A DNA stretch of 64,000 nucleotides from Bacteroidales bacterium (GTDB taxonomy: Bacteria; Bacteroidota; Bacteroidia; Bacteroidales; Muribaculaceae): contig CP091725.1 in assembly GCA_022009815.1 (NCBI GenBank), forward strand, positions 2,294,001-2,358,000, in the 5' to 3' direction. The notes beneath the pieces were generated by a model. The model was given only the letters and a program-made list of their open reading frames with translations, did not search any database and was not told the origin of the DNA. Positions 29,753 to 39,528 of the stretch are shown here, one piece after another; position 1 is the first letter of the stretch, and each line of letters opens with the position of its first letter. The translations under genes and the position numbers were made by a program.

Positions 29753-30772
29753 CTAAAAGTTTATCATTAATTCCGCTACAAATTTGTCGTGGTCTGACAC
29801 GCCTATCTCCACATTGTCGCCATAGAAGTATTTTTCATAATTCAGACGTAGCTCGGCGCTCACTTTCTTGTAGTATCCCAATGTGACACCGACAGTGGCA
29901 CGCTTGCGGGCGGCGTTGGTGATTTCAACCTCTCCGTTTTCATCGGTATATCCGCTGCTGTCGTCGGTCATCATGTCGAAACGGCCGAGAAATCGAACCT
30001 GTTGCATGTATTTGTTGTCGACGGGCAGGGCATACATAGCCATGGTGTTAAGGGCGTGTACTGGCTCGGCGTCGCTTTCGCAGAAATATTTGTACATGTA
30101 TTCAGCCTCGACAGTGAATTTCTGGTACTTATAGCTGAGACATGCGTCATACATATTTGTTCTTATGCCTTGCGGCTTGGTGGTCATTGCGCTCACGTTT
30201 GCCTCAAAGTCGGACTTTTTGAACTTGAGATGTCCTACATATAGATAATTATTGTGTAGCCAGACATCGTCGGAGGCGGAACTGTTTCTTCCGTTATAGA
30301 CGCCGAATTCGGCTGTCAGAGGCACTTGCTTTGGCGCATAAGTGGCTTTGGCGCCGATGTCGAAAACGTTGCCTATCTGCTTTCCGACAAACGACCTGTT
30401 GGCAAACCAACGTATGTGTGGAGCACGTGCTGCGTCGACGGAAATAGGCACTCGGAACTGACCGCCGGTAAACTGGAATTGGTTGTCGAAGAAGTGTAGC
30501 CGTGCGAAAAGGTCGTGTGTGCGGATTTTGCCTTTGTCGCTCAAGTTTATTTGTAGTTTGTAGTCAACAAATTCTGTCAGCCATCCGCTGGCGCCTATTC
30601 TGGCGTCGCGCACCTGAAAACGGGAGTTCTTGACATCTGTCTGATACTCGAATTTTGTGCGCAGCGTCCCCCCGATTGTAGGAATCCAGGATTTCTTATT
30701 GTCTTGTGCATGTGTGTGTCCGACAACCGAAACGCCGGCAATAAGTAATAATATCTTTATTGCTGATTTCAT
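29753..30772 (-). CDS. Phosphate-selective porin (OprO/OprP-like)
   Basis: A 339-residue outer-membrane barrel with a signal peptide (MKSAIKILLLIAGVSVVG, cleavage near THAQ). GTLRTKFEYQTD, VRDARIGASGWLTEFVDYK and FTGGQFRVPIS resemble OprP-type porins; it ends in Phe (ELMINF). It heads the operon porin, response regulator, kinase, PiT transporter, which would move phosphate across both membranes. Its start codon lies only five bases after a -7 box, so the message may be leaderless. Confidence 0.87.
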   Translation of the reverse strand: MKSAIKILLLIAGVSVVGHTHAQDNKKSWIPTIGGTLRTKFEYQTDVKNSRFQVRDARIGASGWLTEFVDYKLQINLSDKGKIRTHDLFARLHFFDNQFQFTGGQFRVPISVDAARAPHIRWFANRSFVGKQIGNVFDIGAKATYAPKQVPLTAEFGVYNGRNSSASDDVWLHNNYLYVGHLKFKKSDFEANVSAMTTKPQGIRTNMYDACLSYKYQKFTVEAEYMYKYFCESDAEPVHALNTMAMYALPVDNKYMQQVRFLGRFDMMTDDSSGYTDENGEVEITNAARKRATVGVTLGYYKKVSAELRLNYEKYFYGDNVEIGVSDHDKFVAELMINF

Positions 30773-30776
30773 GCTG

Positions 30777-30784
30777 CAAAATTA
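30777..30784 (-). promoter_or_regulatory. -7 box of the phosphate operon, abutting the start codon
   Basis: TAATTTTG matches TAnnTTTG; a TTG lies 19 bases upstream. The box ends five bases before the porin ATG, so transcription would begin at or next to the start codon. Confidence 0.6.
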
Positions 30785-30824
30785 GTGCAGAGACACGAAT
30801 TTGCAATAACAAAACTGTAACAAA

Positions 30825-33401
30825 TTAGAAAGTGAAGTGCAGCGCGATGCGCCATCCGCTTTTGTCAACACCAGGGGTGTCGCGATACGTGAGTCGCCAC
30901 ACGTAGTCCACTCGCAGGATTGTGAGAATGTTGTCAAGACCTACGCTCATCTCCATATAAGGAGTCTTTCCATCGGACGGCACAATGCGTTGATAGGGAA
31001 GCGGTAGATGTCGAGACTCTTTTCGGGATTGTTTTTGTCCGACAGAGAGCCATAAAGACCTTTGAACGAAACCACCTCGCGCAGTTTCAGATATTTTATC
31101 AGCGGCACGCGGTTGAGCAATGCTCCGTTGATCCAATATGTGATATCCCACGAAAGGTATTGGTCGTTCATGAATTCCATCGCATTCATCAGCGCATACG
31201 ATTCTGGTTGTATTGTGTATGACAGGTTGGCGTTGGGCAGCAGCAGGTCGGGATATGACACCTTGCTCCAAACCTTGCCTCCCTTTAGGATTATGTCGGT
31301 GTATCCAAAGGCCGAGAACCAGAAGCGTTTCTGCACGCTCAGTTCGGTTTTGTTTATTGTAAACTTGTTGCCCAGTACGCCTTTGGGACTGTAGGTGTGT
31401 GACAGAATCAGAATCGGCATGTCGAGGTTGATGGGTATGCGCGTGAACCTGGCGTCGTAGAATTTCTCTCCTGGGGCATAACGTAGTGTCAGATTGACCG
31501 ACGACTGCTGATATTTGTCGCTCCAATTCCCGTAGCCGTCGACAAACGGCATCCAGCGTGTGGCTTCTTGAATCTGGTGCTTGAGTCCTACGGTTACGGC
31601 AAGCCCGTTCTCGCTCTCGCGTTTGTATTCCAGTTCAGACGTGCGCAGGTATGTCACCTTGTCGTTGGTTTGACGTTTCCATGCCAGAAACACGTTGTCC
31701 ATATTTGTGAACATATATTGCTGGCCAAGTTGGTTGATGTCGTATTTATGGTGGAGGCGCAGCGAGTGTATTGGAAACTCCTTTGCGTGGTATTTCTTCT
31801 CGTTGAATGAATATTCCACTTCTCCATCATATTTCCATTTCTTGTCGCGGAATCCATAGGCGGTATATCCTTTCATAAACCAATGCTTGCTTAGGTTGGC
31901 GGTAGTCATTCCTCCCACTTTCAGACGTGCGCCCTCCACGGTGTTGCCGCTGATGGTGGTGTTCATTGGCCCGAAATCAAATTTGCTCGTGTTTGTCGCC
32001 TGTAGGGATGTAGCCTGACACAAGGACGGATATGGTTTTCTCTGTCCAATAGAAAGCCGGCACTGACCGCAGCTGCGTCAGCAGCTTGTCTATGGCGTTT
32101 TCTTTTTCTTTTATAGGTGTCATTCGGTTCTCCTTCCAGTACTCGTCGGGCATCTGCCTTGCGTCGGTGGCTTCGATGAGTTTGGCCTCCTCGTTGAAGA
32201 TGCCGTCGTTCTCCGGTTTGTCGAAGCTGAAATTCTCATAAAGTGTGCGTCGACGGGCATAGAGTCCTTGCGATGACGGGATGATTGAGAATTCCACAGT
32301 CATGTCGTCTTTTGTCTTTATGCGGCAGCCGTCGGGGGCCTTGTCGAAGGTCTGCTCTATGCGCAGGTTGTTCACATAGTTGAGGTTGATGTCGCGTGGC
32401 ACGTTCATCACAACTTTCTTTACAAACATTGTGCTGTCGCCGAGCGGCACGTAGATGCGGCCGAAGAATCCGAACGTGCGGTTGTTGAACGGTGCAAAAC
32501 TGAGTTCGATACATTTGACGCCGTCGACTGGGATGGTGTCCGACAGATAGTATTTGTAGAATCCAGAGCCTATTTTCGACAGAGGGCTGACAAAACGGTT
32601 CTGCATAATGGCGATGTCGTTGTCGAAGATGTCGACTTCCTTGAACACGTCCTCCAGGAAACGCTGCACGCTTTCCTCGTCGAAAATCTCGTCGACACCG
32701 GCTCGCTTGATGCCTTTCACGAACTCCTTCTCGGCGTGGGGGCTGCGTCGGAAATATGCGGTGGAGAGTTTCTCCTTAACCGACACGTTGAGAATCGGTT
32801 TGCCCGACACTTCCGACGTGTCCATATATTCAAAAATGAATTTGAATTTTTTGAAAAGCCATTTGTCCTTGTTCTTCTCCGAAAAGTCGTTGAGGGCAAA
32901 GTTCATCTTCTCATATTTGTCGTAGCTGTAGTAGTCGTGGTTGCGGGGGTCGTATTTTTCTTTCATGTCGCGCAGTTTCTCCATAAACTGAACGGCTGGG
33001 TTGTTTTTGCGGGAATAGTGTTCCTTGCCTGGTCGCACAACGAATTCCTTCAAAGCCACACCGTCGGCCGACAGCTCGACGGTAAGATCGTTCACTTCGC
33101 CTTTGCTCACATAAATATCTTTTGGGGCATAGCCCATCATGGAGAAGTTGGCGCAGAGGAAATTCACCTTTGTCGTTATGTCAAACCGACCGTCGGCATC
33201 TGCCTGTGTGCCGGCGCTTGAGCCTTGCAGCAACACCATGGCAAACGGTATGGGCTCGCGTGTCAGCGAGTCGACCACCACGCCTTTGATTGTGGTGGGC
33301 TTCACTGGCGCTTGCGCATATGTTAGAGAGTGGGGCTGTGCCATTGTCAACATCACTGCCAGCAGGCACACAAGATGAAAAAATTTTGTCCCGTTTGTCA
33401 T
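30825..33401 (-). CDS. DUF5686/carboxypeptidase-regulatory-like outer membrane protein, two frameshifts
   Basis: A large outer-membrane protein. After the signal peptide comes a carboxypeptidase-regulatory-like beta-sandwich (TIKGVVVDSLTREPIPFAMV, near residues 38-60), then a DUF5686 region and a C-terminal barrel-like part. Function is unknown. As read there are three frames: 33401 to a stop at 31977 (shift at TTT 31991-31993), then to about 30997 (GGG 30996-30998, one base short), then to 30825. The last piece, PYMEMSVGLDNILTILRVDY and a closing ALHFTF, completes a proper barrel end. Joined length is about 860 residues. Confidence 0.88.
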
Positions 33402-33432
33402 TTCTGAAATATATCTGTTTTTATTACTTTTG

Positions 33433-33440
33433 CAAAAGTA
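33433..33440 (-). promoter_or_regulatory. -7 box of the DUF5686 gene
   Basis: TACTTTTG on the minus strand, 31 bases before the start codon. Confidence 0.55.
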
Positions 33441-33530
33441 GGCACTTTCCCGTGTCCGTGGATAGAGTTTTGGACATAAAAACTCTCCTTTTTGACGTTA
33501 ATTTGTTCTTATTTGTAATATTTCTTAATT

Positions 33531-33986
33531 ATGGCACTTGAAATAGAACGTAAATTCCTTGTGGTGAACCAATCTTTTAAGGGGGCGGCAACGTCGGTCG
33601 TGGATATGCGGCAGGGCTATCTGTCGCGCGACGCTGATGCTGTGGTGCGTGTGCGCATTGCGGGTGACAGGGCTTTCCTGACGGTCAAGACACGCAACCG
33701 AGGTTGCGTGCGCAATGAGTTTGAATATGAGGTGCCTGTCGCTGATGCTGACGCAATGCTCTCGGCATGCCGTGGATTGGTGATTGAGAAGACGCGATAT
33801 GTAGTTCCGTTTGGGGGATTCTGTTGGGAAGTCGACGTGTTCCATGGTTCGCTCGATGGTGTGATTGTTGCTGAAATAGAAATCCCGGAGGCAGATACGC
33901 AGTTTCCTTTGCCTCAGTTTGTGGGAGAGGAAGTTACCGGAAAGTCGGAATATTACAATTCTAATATTCATTTGCTCGCTAAGTGA
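33531..33986 (+). CDS. CYTH domain protein (triphosphate tunnel metalloenzyme)
   Basis: A 151-residue protein beginning MALEIERKFLVV, the E-x-E-x-K signature of the tunnel-type triphosphatases. Later charged residues (VRVRIAGDRAFLTVKTR, EFEYEV, VAEIEIPEA) fit the tunnel wall. Small bacterial members hydrolyse inorganic tripolyphosphate or nucleoside/thiamine triphosphate. Intact and monocistronic. The large DUF5686 gene diverges from it. Confidence 0.93.
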   Translation: MALEIERKFLVVNQSFKGAATSVVDMRQGYLSRDADAVVRVRIAGDRAFLTVKTRNRGCVRNEFEYEVPVADADAMLSACRGLVIEKTRYVVPFGGFCWEVDVFHGSLDGVIVAEIEIPEADTQFPLPQFVGEEVTGKSEYYNSNIHLLAK

Positions 33987-34010
33987 TAAAATTGTTCTAA
34001 AAGTCGGAAT

Positions 34011-34019
34011 GGGGGGGGG
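34011..34019 (+). repeat. Nine-G homopolymer upstream of the fimbrial operon
   Basis: Nine consecutive G in an otherwise AT-rich intergenic stretch (33987-34299). Its true length is doubtful because homopolymers elsewhere in the window appear misread. Confidence 0.8.
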
Positions 34020-34227
34020 TAAATCATGCGGTGTGATTATTGCTGTTTCTCAACAATTTAAGTGAAATGAATACAAAATAATACTGGAAACATATTGGTC
34101 CTTTTGTCTTGTATTTTTACATAAATAGACTACCTTAAATTGCAATTCAATACACTTATTTCGGTTAAAATCCATTAAATGAATGGTTTATTGGTCGGAA
34201 AGGTTTCTCTTTTCTTGGCAATAATAT

Positions 34228-34235
34228 TACCTTTG
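34228..34235 (+). promoter_or_regulatory. -7 box of the fimbrial operon
   Basis: TACCTTTG matches TAnnTTTG, 64 bases before the DUF3575 start. A poor TTTC lies 20 bases upstream in place of TTTG. Confidence 0.55.
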
Positions 34236-34299
34236 TAGTCCTTTTCGCCTTTTGGTGGAAAGGAAAAATATTTATAAAAAGAAGATTGTAATTTAGATA

Positions 34300-35515
34300 T
34301 TGGAAATACGATTTCGACATATTTTATTTGTTGTGATAATCTTGCTGTGTGGAATCAAAGCCGTAGGTCAAGAGATCAGCGACTCGTTGAGAATACATTT
34401 TCAACAGAGCAAATCGTTGTTTAATGAATCAGTGGCAGGCAACTCTCAGTTTTATGGATCGTTGGCAGATTTGCTGGAGATGGCAAAACGCAAAGATGTA
34501 GAGATTGTGAGCATAACGGTCTATGGTGCGGCTTCGCCGGAGGGAGGCATAGGTTACAATAAAGGTTTATCGAAGCGGCGTGCCGACCGCATCGCTTCTT
34601 ACATTTCTGAAATCGGAGGCGGAAGAATTTCGCCGGAGGTGGTTGCTGTGGGACGCGACTGGAAAGGCTTGTACGCTCTTGCCGTGGACGATTGTGGATT
34701 GCCATCGCGCGAAGCAACATTGGATTTGCTTTGTCGTCTTGCTATGCCAAATGACAAAGAGTCTGAAGACAGGATGTTCGCCCAGTTGAAGGCTCTTGAC
34801 GGAGGAAAGCCATATAGATATATGTACAATCGACTTTCCCCGAGTTGAGAAAAGCGGGGGTGAAAGTGGTGGCTGTGTATCGCATCGACGATTTGGTGTC
34901 CGACAGTAGGGCGTTGCTTGAAGCCAGAGCCTGCGGAAATCCGCATTTCAACCGGAGTGGATGTAATGCCGGAGGCGCAAAAAAAGCCGTGGTATGCAGG
35001 GTAAAGACCAATATGCTCTATGATGCATTGCTTGTGCCCAACGGCGGCTTGGAGATATATCTTGGAAAGAACTGGAGCATTGACGCATATTGGATGTATG
35101 CATGGTGGAAAAGCGACCGCGTGCATAATTATTGGCGTACTTATGGCGGTGATGTGGAATTGAGAAAGTGGTTGGGTTCGGCTGCCAAGAGGAAGCCTCT
35201 GACCGGTCACCACATTGGGGCGTATGCGCAGATTGTGACCTATGACTTTGAACTTGGCGGACGCGGATATCTTGCCGACCGTTGGAGTTATGCGGCTGGC
35301 ATGTCATACGGATATTCGCTTCCGGTGGCAAGCGGCTGAATATAGATTTTTCTATCGGGCTTGGCTATATGGGTGGAGAATATAAGGAATATTTGCCACA
35401 GGACGGCCATTACGTTTGGCAATCCACCAAACGCAGACATTGGATTGGCCCGACAAAAGCGGAGATTTCGCTTGTATGGCTGATTGGAAGAGGAAACACT
35501 AACAAGACCAAGTGA
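34300..35515 (+). CDS. DUF3575 protein with OmpA-like N-terminal domain, two frameshifts
   Basis: Exported, with a signal peptide (ILFVVIILLCGIKAVG). The first part resembles an OmpA-C-type domain (VYGAASPEGGIGYNKGLSKR, RADRIASYI). The second part matches DUF3575 (RVKTNMLYDALLVPNGGLEI, then tryptophan-rich strands). Members are often the first gene of Bacteroidales fimbrial clusters. Translation starts at TTG 34300. Frames change at TTT 34835-34837 (restoring FPELRKAGVKVVAVYR) and near 35335 (restoring PVASG then NIDFSIGLGYMGG). Full length about 405 residues. Confidence 0.82.
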
Positions 35516-35520
35516 CGGAT

Positions 35521-36429
35521 ATGAAGAGACTGATTGCTACATATGCGTTGTTGATGGTGTTGTCGATGATAGTTGTGTCGTGCGAGCATAAAGAGTTATG
35601 CTACAGCCATCCACATTCCGCCAAGGTGTCGGTGGAGTTTGAGTGGAGCCAGATGCCGGCGGCTTATTCTCCCGGCGGTATGCGGGTGATATTTTATCCT
35701 CGGAATGGAGGAGAGGAGATTGTTCGCGATTTCGTTGGGGAAAAAGGTGGCTGCGTAGAAATTCCTTCAGGGGTTTACGATGTGGTGTGCTTCAACAACG
35801 ACACGCAGAGGGTGAAATACAACGGAGCCGACGGTTTTTCGTCGATAGCCGCAACGACAGGTGTCGCGCAGGTTGGCGACGTCGAGGCTTTCCGCACGCC
35901 CGACTATTTGTGTGGAGGGCGTATGGTTGCTATGGAAGTGGAAGTAAAGATTGGCTGCGAGCAGATAATAGTGCTTCCGGTGGCACCTATGGTGTGTCGC
36001 TACACATACACGGTGCGCGGCGTGAAAAATCTGCAAAACTTTTCGGAGTGTGTGGCTGTCCAGCGGGCGATGTGCAGCGAGTATTCTGTTGGCGGCGACA
36101 ATGAAATCCATGAGTCGAAAGCAGACATCTGTTTTGCTATGGAGAGAAACGATGATGTGATTACAAGTTGGTGCTACACCTTTGGAGCTGCTGATTGCGA
36201 TGTGTATAAAACAATACTATATATACGCACAGCCAGCGGTAAAATGGTGAAAGGTGAATATGACGTCACTCAACAGATAAATAGTCAAAAGGGACATCTG
36301 AAAAATGTAGACATTGTGATCGACACAGATTTGAATCTCGACAAACATGGTGGCAACTCAGGCAATTTCGGATTTGATCCGAGTGTTGACGAGTGGGGAG
36401 ATATAGAATCAGACATAATATTACCTTAA
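35521..36429 (+). CDS. DUF5119 domain-containing lipoprotein
   Basis: A 302-residue protein with a lipoprotein signal (MKRLIATYALLMVLSMIVVSC, lipobox VVSC). DUF5119 proteins are found in Bacteroidales fimbrial loci beside DUF3575 and fimbrillin genes, probably as minor or anchoring components resembling FimB/Mfa2. ATG 35521 is chosen over the in-frame GTG at 35512 because it starts the signal peptide. The previous stop codon (35513-35515) lies five bases before this ATG. The gene is intact. Confidence 0.82.
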   Translation: MKRLIATYALLMVLSMIVVSCEHKELCYSHPHSAKVSVEFEWSQMPAAYSPGGMRVIFYPRNGGEEIVRDFVGEKGGCVEIPSGVYDVVCFNNDTQRVKYNGADGFSSIAATTGVAQVGDVEAFRTPDYLCGGRMVAMEVEVKIGCEQIIVLPVAPMVCRYTYTVRGVKNLQNFSECVAVQRAMCSEYSVGGDNEIHESKADICFAMERNDDVITSWCYTFGAADCDVYKTILYIRTASGKMVKGEYDVTQQINSQKGHLKNVDIVIDTDLNLDKHGGNSGNFGFDPSVDEWGDIESDIILP

Positions 36430-36461
36430 TTCCGCAACACTATTTTAACTTTATTTATAAG

Positions 36462-36486
36462 TTCCTGAGCAACAAAAAGTTGCCCA
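36462..36486 (+). promoter_or_regulatory. Hairpin at the left side of the IS1380 element
   Basis: CCTGAGCAAC and GTTGCCCAGG form an imperfect 10-base-pair stem around five A. It may stop transcription entering from the DUF5119 gene. Confidence 0.5.
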
Positions 36487-36489
36487 GGA

Positions 36490-36567
36490 TTTTGCCATGT
36501 CAGAATTTTCACTTATCTTAGTGTTGCAAAAAGAAAACAAGCAAAACTCTAATATGACATGGCAAAA
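36490..36567 (+). promoter_or_regulatory. Inverted repeat that sequesters the IS1380 transposase start codon
   Basis: TTTTGCCATGTCA at 36490-36502 is the exact reverse complement of TGACATGGCAAAA at 36555-36567, and the second arm contains the transposase ATG (36559). A -7-like box TATCTTAG at 36514-36521 lies in the loop. Read-through RNA would hide the ATG in a 13-base-pair stem; RNA from the internal promoter lacks the first arm. Confidence 0.65.
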
Positions 36568-37909
36568 ATACAAATTAAATCTGAGAAACTCACACCTTTT
36601 GGAGGAATTTTTTCAATCATGGAGAAATTTGACTCCATGCTTTCACCCGTTATCGACTCAACACTGGGTCAGAGATGCAGCAGTATCTTCGGATATCAGT
36701 TCAGCGAGATAGTCCGTTCGCTGATGAGCGTTTATTTCTGTGGCGGCTCATGCGTGGAAGATGTAACGTCACAACTGATGCGCCATCTCTCGTATCATCC
36801 TACCCTTCGTACATGCAGCTCTGATACCATCCTCAGAGCCATCAAGGAACTGACACAGGAAAACATCTCCTATACTTCCGACCAAGGCAAGACCTATGAT
36901 TTCAATACTGCAGACAAACTCAACACATTGCTTATAAACGCTTTGGTTTCTACAGGCGAGTTGAAGGAAATTGAGGAATACGATGTTGACTTTGACCATC
37001 AGTTCCTTGAAACGGAGAAGTATGATGCAAAACCGACCTACAAAAAGTTCCTCGGCTACAGGCCTGGCGTATATGTTATCGGTGACAAGATAGTCTATAT
37101 CGAGAACAGCGATGGTAACACGAATGTGCGTTTTCATCAGGCAGACACCCATAAGAGATTCTTCGCTCTTCTGGAATCCCAGAACATCCGTGTAAATCGC
37201 TTCAGGGCAGACTGCGGTTCCTGCTCGAAGGAAATCGTCAGTGAGATAGAGAAGCATTGCAAACATTTCTACATCCGTGCCAACCGATGCAGTTCGCTCT
37301 ACAATGACATCTTTGCTCTGAGAGGATGGAAGACGGAGGAGATTAACGGCATCCAGTTCGAACTCAATTCCATTCTCGTTGAGAAATGGGAAGGCAAGTG
37401 CTATCGTCTTGTCATCCAGAGACAAAAAGCGCATGGATGGAGAGCTTGACTTGTGGGAAGGTGAATACACCTACAGATCCATTCTTACCAACGATTATGA
37501 CTCATCAACAAGAGACATCGTCGAATTTTACAACAAGCGTGGGGGCAAAGAGCGTATATTCGATGATATGAACAACGGATTCGGCTGGAACAGGCTCCCC
37601 AAGTCGTTCATGTCAGAGAACACTGTATTCCTTCTGCTTACGGCATTGATACACAATTTCTATAAGACCATCATTAGCAAGCTTGACACCAAGGCTTTCG
37701 GGCTCAAGGAAACGAGTCGCATAAAGGCTTTTGTCTTCAGCTTCATCTCCGTACCTGCCAAGTGGATCATGACAGCAAGGCAATACGTGCTGAATATCTA
37801 TACTGAAAAACCGGGCTTATGCAAGACCTTTCAAAAACTGGATTCGGATAAAGTCCGTTCCTTATGGTTTTTAATCTGCGTATTGCCTCAAGTCGCATTG
37901 TGGGGGTAA
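36559..37909 (+). CDS. IS1380 family transposase, frameshifted
   Basis: A DDE-type transposase beginning MAKIQIKSEKLTPFGGIFSI, the usual start of Bacteroidales IS1380 members. The catalytic-core regions are visible: EEYDVDFDHQFLETEKYDAK, FRADCGSCSKEIV, and YNKRGGKERIFDDMNNGFG near the C-terminus. Two frames, 36559-37449 and 37379-37909, join at the five-A run 37424-37428, where removing one A restores VIQRQKRMDGELDLW. Joined length is about 450 residues, the normal size. Confidence 0.92.
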
Positions 37910-38064
37910 GGGGAAGGTATGCACAAATCGGACAAAAATTCACGCTCATACTATCATGATGCATAGTGTTCAAGCTCTTTACTGCAATTGAGATTGCCAT
38001 TGAGATTGCTTGCGGATTTTAGGTATTATAGATTAATCATAAATCATTTAAAAATTTAAGAAAA

Positions 38065-39212
38065 ATGAAAATTGGAAAAATTTTAGCAATGGCAGCGGTT
38101 GCAACAGTGTTTGCAAGTTGCTCGAATGAGGAGGAATTGGCTAATGTAGGTAAGTCGGAGTCCAATGCAATCCGCTTTGCCGGAATCTCAGGATTGTCAG
38201 ACACCCGTACCACACCGATTGGCACACATAACCTTACCTCAACCAACTTTGATGTGATGGCTTTTATGAGCAGCGACAATGCGTTGTTTATGGGAGGAAA
38301 ACACGTGTCTGGAGCTTCAGACCATGGCGTTAAGATTGTGTACAAGACATCGGCGTGGGATTATGACGACCCGGACAAGGTGGCATATTGGCCAACTTCT
38401 GGAGATGTTGATTTCTATGCTGTAAGTCCAGCTATCACGGATGATCTTGTTCTTCAGGGTTTGCCTATGACATGACATCGACTGCAAAGACAATAACTTA
38501 TGCAACTGTTGATGAGTACAATTCTACGGGAACAAACCATGATGTTATGTATGCTGTGACCAAAGGCCGCAATAAAGAAAACAATGGAAAAACGGCTGTG
38601 CAGATGAAATTCAAGCACATCTTGTCGCAGGTGGTGTTCAAGGCAAAAACCACGTCAAGCATTCTTGAGGTTGATGTCGAAAATGTAAAGATTCACAACT
38701 TTGTCCATAGCGGTACGTTTACGCTTCCTGCAGACGAGCCTGCGATGAGCAATTGGAGCACTTCTCCAGATGAAGCTGTTTCTATTGCAACCGTAAAACT
38801 CAATGCGGCTAACGTTAAGACCAACAAGACCGTAGCTGTTGATCTTTCAGATATGGCAAGCCCGCTGATGATGATACCTCAGAAGTTGACCAAGTGGAGC
38901 ACTTATTCTGCTGGTGCTGCGGTGTCAAAGCTTGAGGCTGACAACAAAAAGGAGTGCTATTTGGAGATTTCTATGAAATTGAAGCAAAACGATTCATATC
39001 TTATCGGTTCGGCTGCGGCATACACGACGGTATATGTTCCATTCGACAATGCAACAGGATGGGAACCGGGCAAGCGTTACATCTACACCCTTATTTTCGG
39101 AGGTGGTTATGACGACCATGGTGAGCCGATTCTTTCGCCAATCACGTTTGATGCTGCAATAGTGGATTGGGCAGATGCCAACGCTGGTGCTGATGTTAAT
39201 GTTAATTTCTAA
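38065..39212 (+). CDS. Fimbrillin family protein (Mfa-like), frameshifted
   Basis: A fimbrial subunit of the Bacteroidales type V pilus class. It is made as a lipoprotein (lipobox FASC near residue 20) and is expected to be cut after export so subunits can polymerise by strand exchange. TAFWP-like KVAYWPTSGDVDFYAVSP, FKHILSQVVFKAK and the long C-terminal sandwich domain are family features. The frame changes at TTT 38460-38462, where one extra T restores AYDMTSTAKTITYATVDEYN. About 382 residues. An IS1380 separates it from the accessory genes, so its own promoter is uncertain. Confidence 0.9.
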
Positions 39213-39233
39213 CAAACGCAGAAGACGGTCAAT

Positions 39234-39279
39234 AAAAAGGGGCTGTGTCGTAAATAAGGTTTACGGCGCAGCCCTTTTT
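39234..39279 (+). terminator. Terminator after the fimbrillin gene
   Basis: A long stem (GGGGCTGTGTCGTAAA with TTTACGGCGCAGCCC, one or two mismatches) followed by five T. Confidence 0.85.
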
Positions 39280-39337
39280 CATACTCTGAACGCGGGTTTG
39301 GGATAAGAGGTGTTTGAAAAAATGGTGAAGAAAAAGG

Positions 39338-39366
39338 AAATCGGTGACTGGAATAGTCGCCGATTT
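39338..39366. other. Intergenic hairpin
   Basis: AAATCGGTGACT and AGTCGCCGATTT pair over 12 positions with one wobble, five-base loop. No gene lies nearby on either strand; the role is unknown. Confidence 0.5.
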
Positions 39367-39468
39367 GTTTGGTGAATTCACTGATTTTTAGTAATTTAAT
39401 GACATAAAAGAAACTGATGCTCAGTTCAAGCTTTTGGGGTGAATATGAGAAGTCTGCAATATGGTTTA

Positions 39469-39512
39469 AAAATGGCGACGGCAACTGGACTACCAGCTGC
39501 CGTCGCTATTTT
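39469..39512 (-). terminator. Terminator of the prs transcription unit
   Basis: GCGACGGCA pairs with TGCCGTCGC, flanked by five A on the left, giving the T run on the minus strand 17 bases past the prs stop. Confidence 0.8.
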
Positions 39513-39528
39513 AATATGTCGTAGACAA

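Larger units (their letters stand above)
36490..37909 (+). mobile_element. IS1380 family insertion sequence (minimum extent)
   Basis: One transposase gene with its leader hairpin, inserted between the DUF5119 and fimbrillin genes. I could not identify terminal inverted repeats or a target duplication with certainty, so the true ends lie somewhat outside these coordinates. Confidence 0.7.

Noticed and set aside
30825..31526. A separate 233-codon minus-strand gene
   Set aside because: Only its last third is coding: it is the continuation of the DUF5686 protein after a one-base change at 30996-30998; the rest is a shadow frame.
36559..37909. Programmed ribosomal frameshifting in the IS1380 and IS256-like transposases
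   Set aside because: The shift sites look like the same run-length changes seen in ordinary genes, IS1380 members usually have a single frame, and no slippery heptamer with downstream structure was seen.
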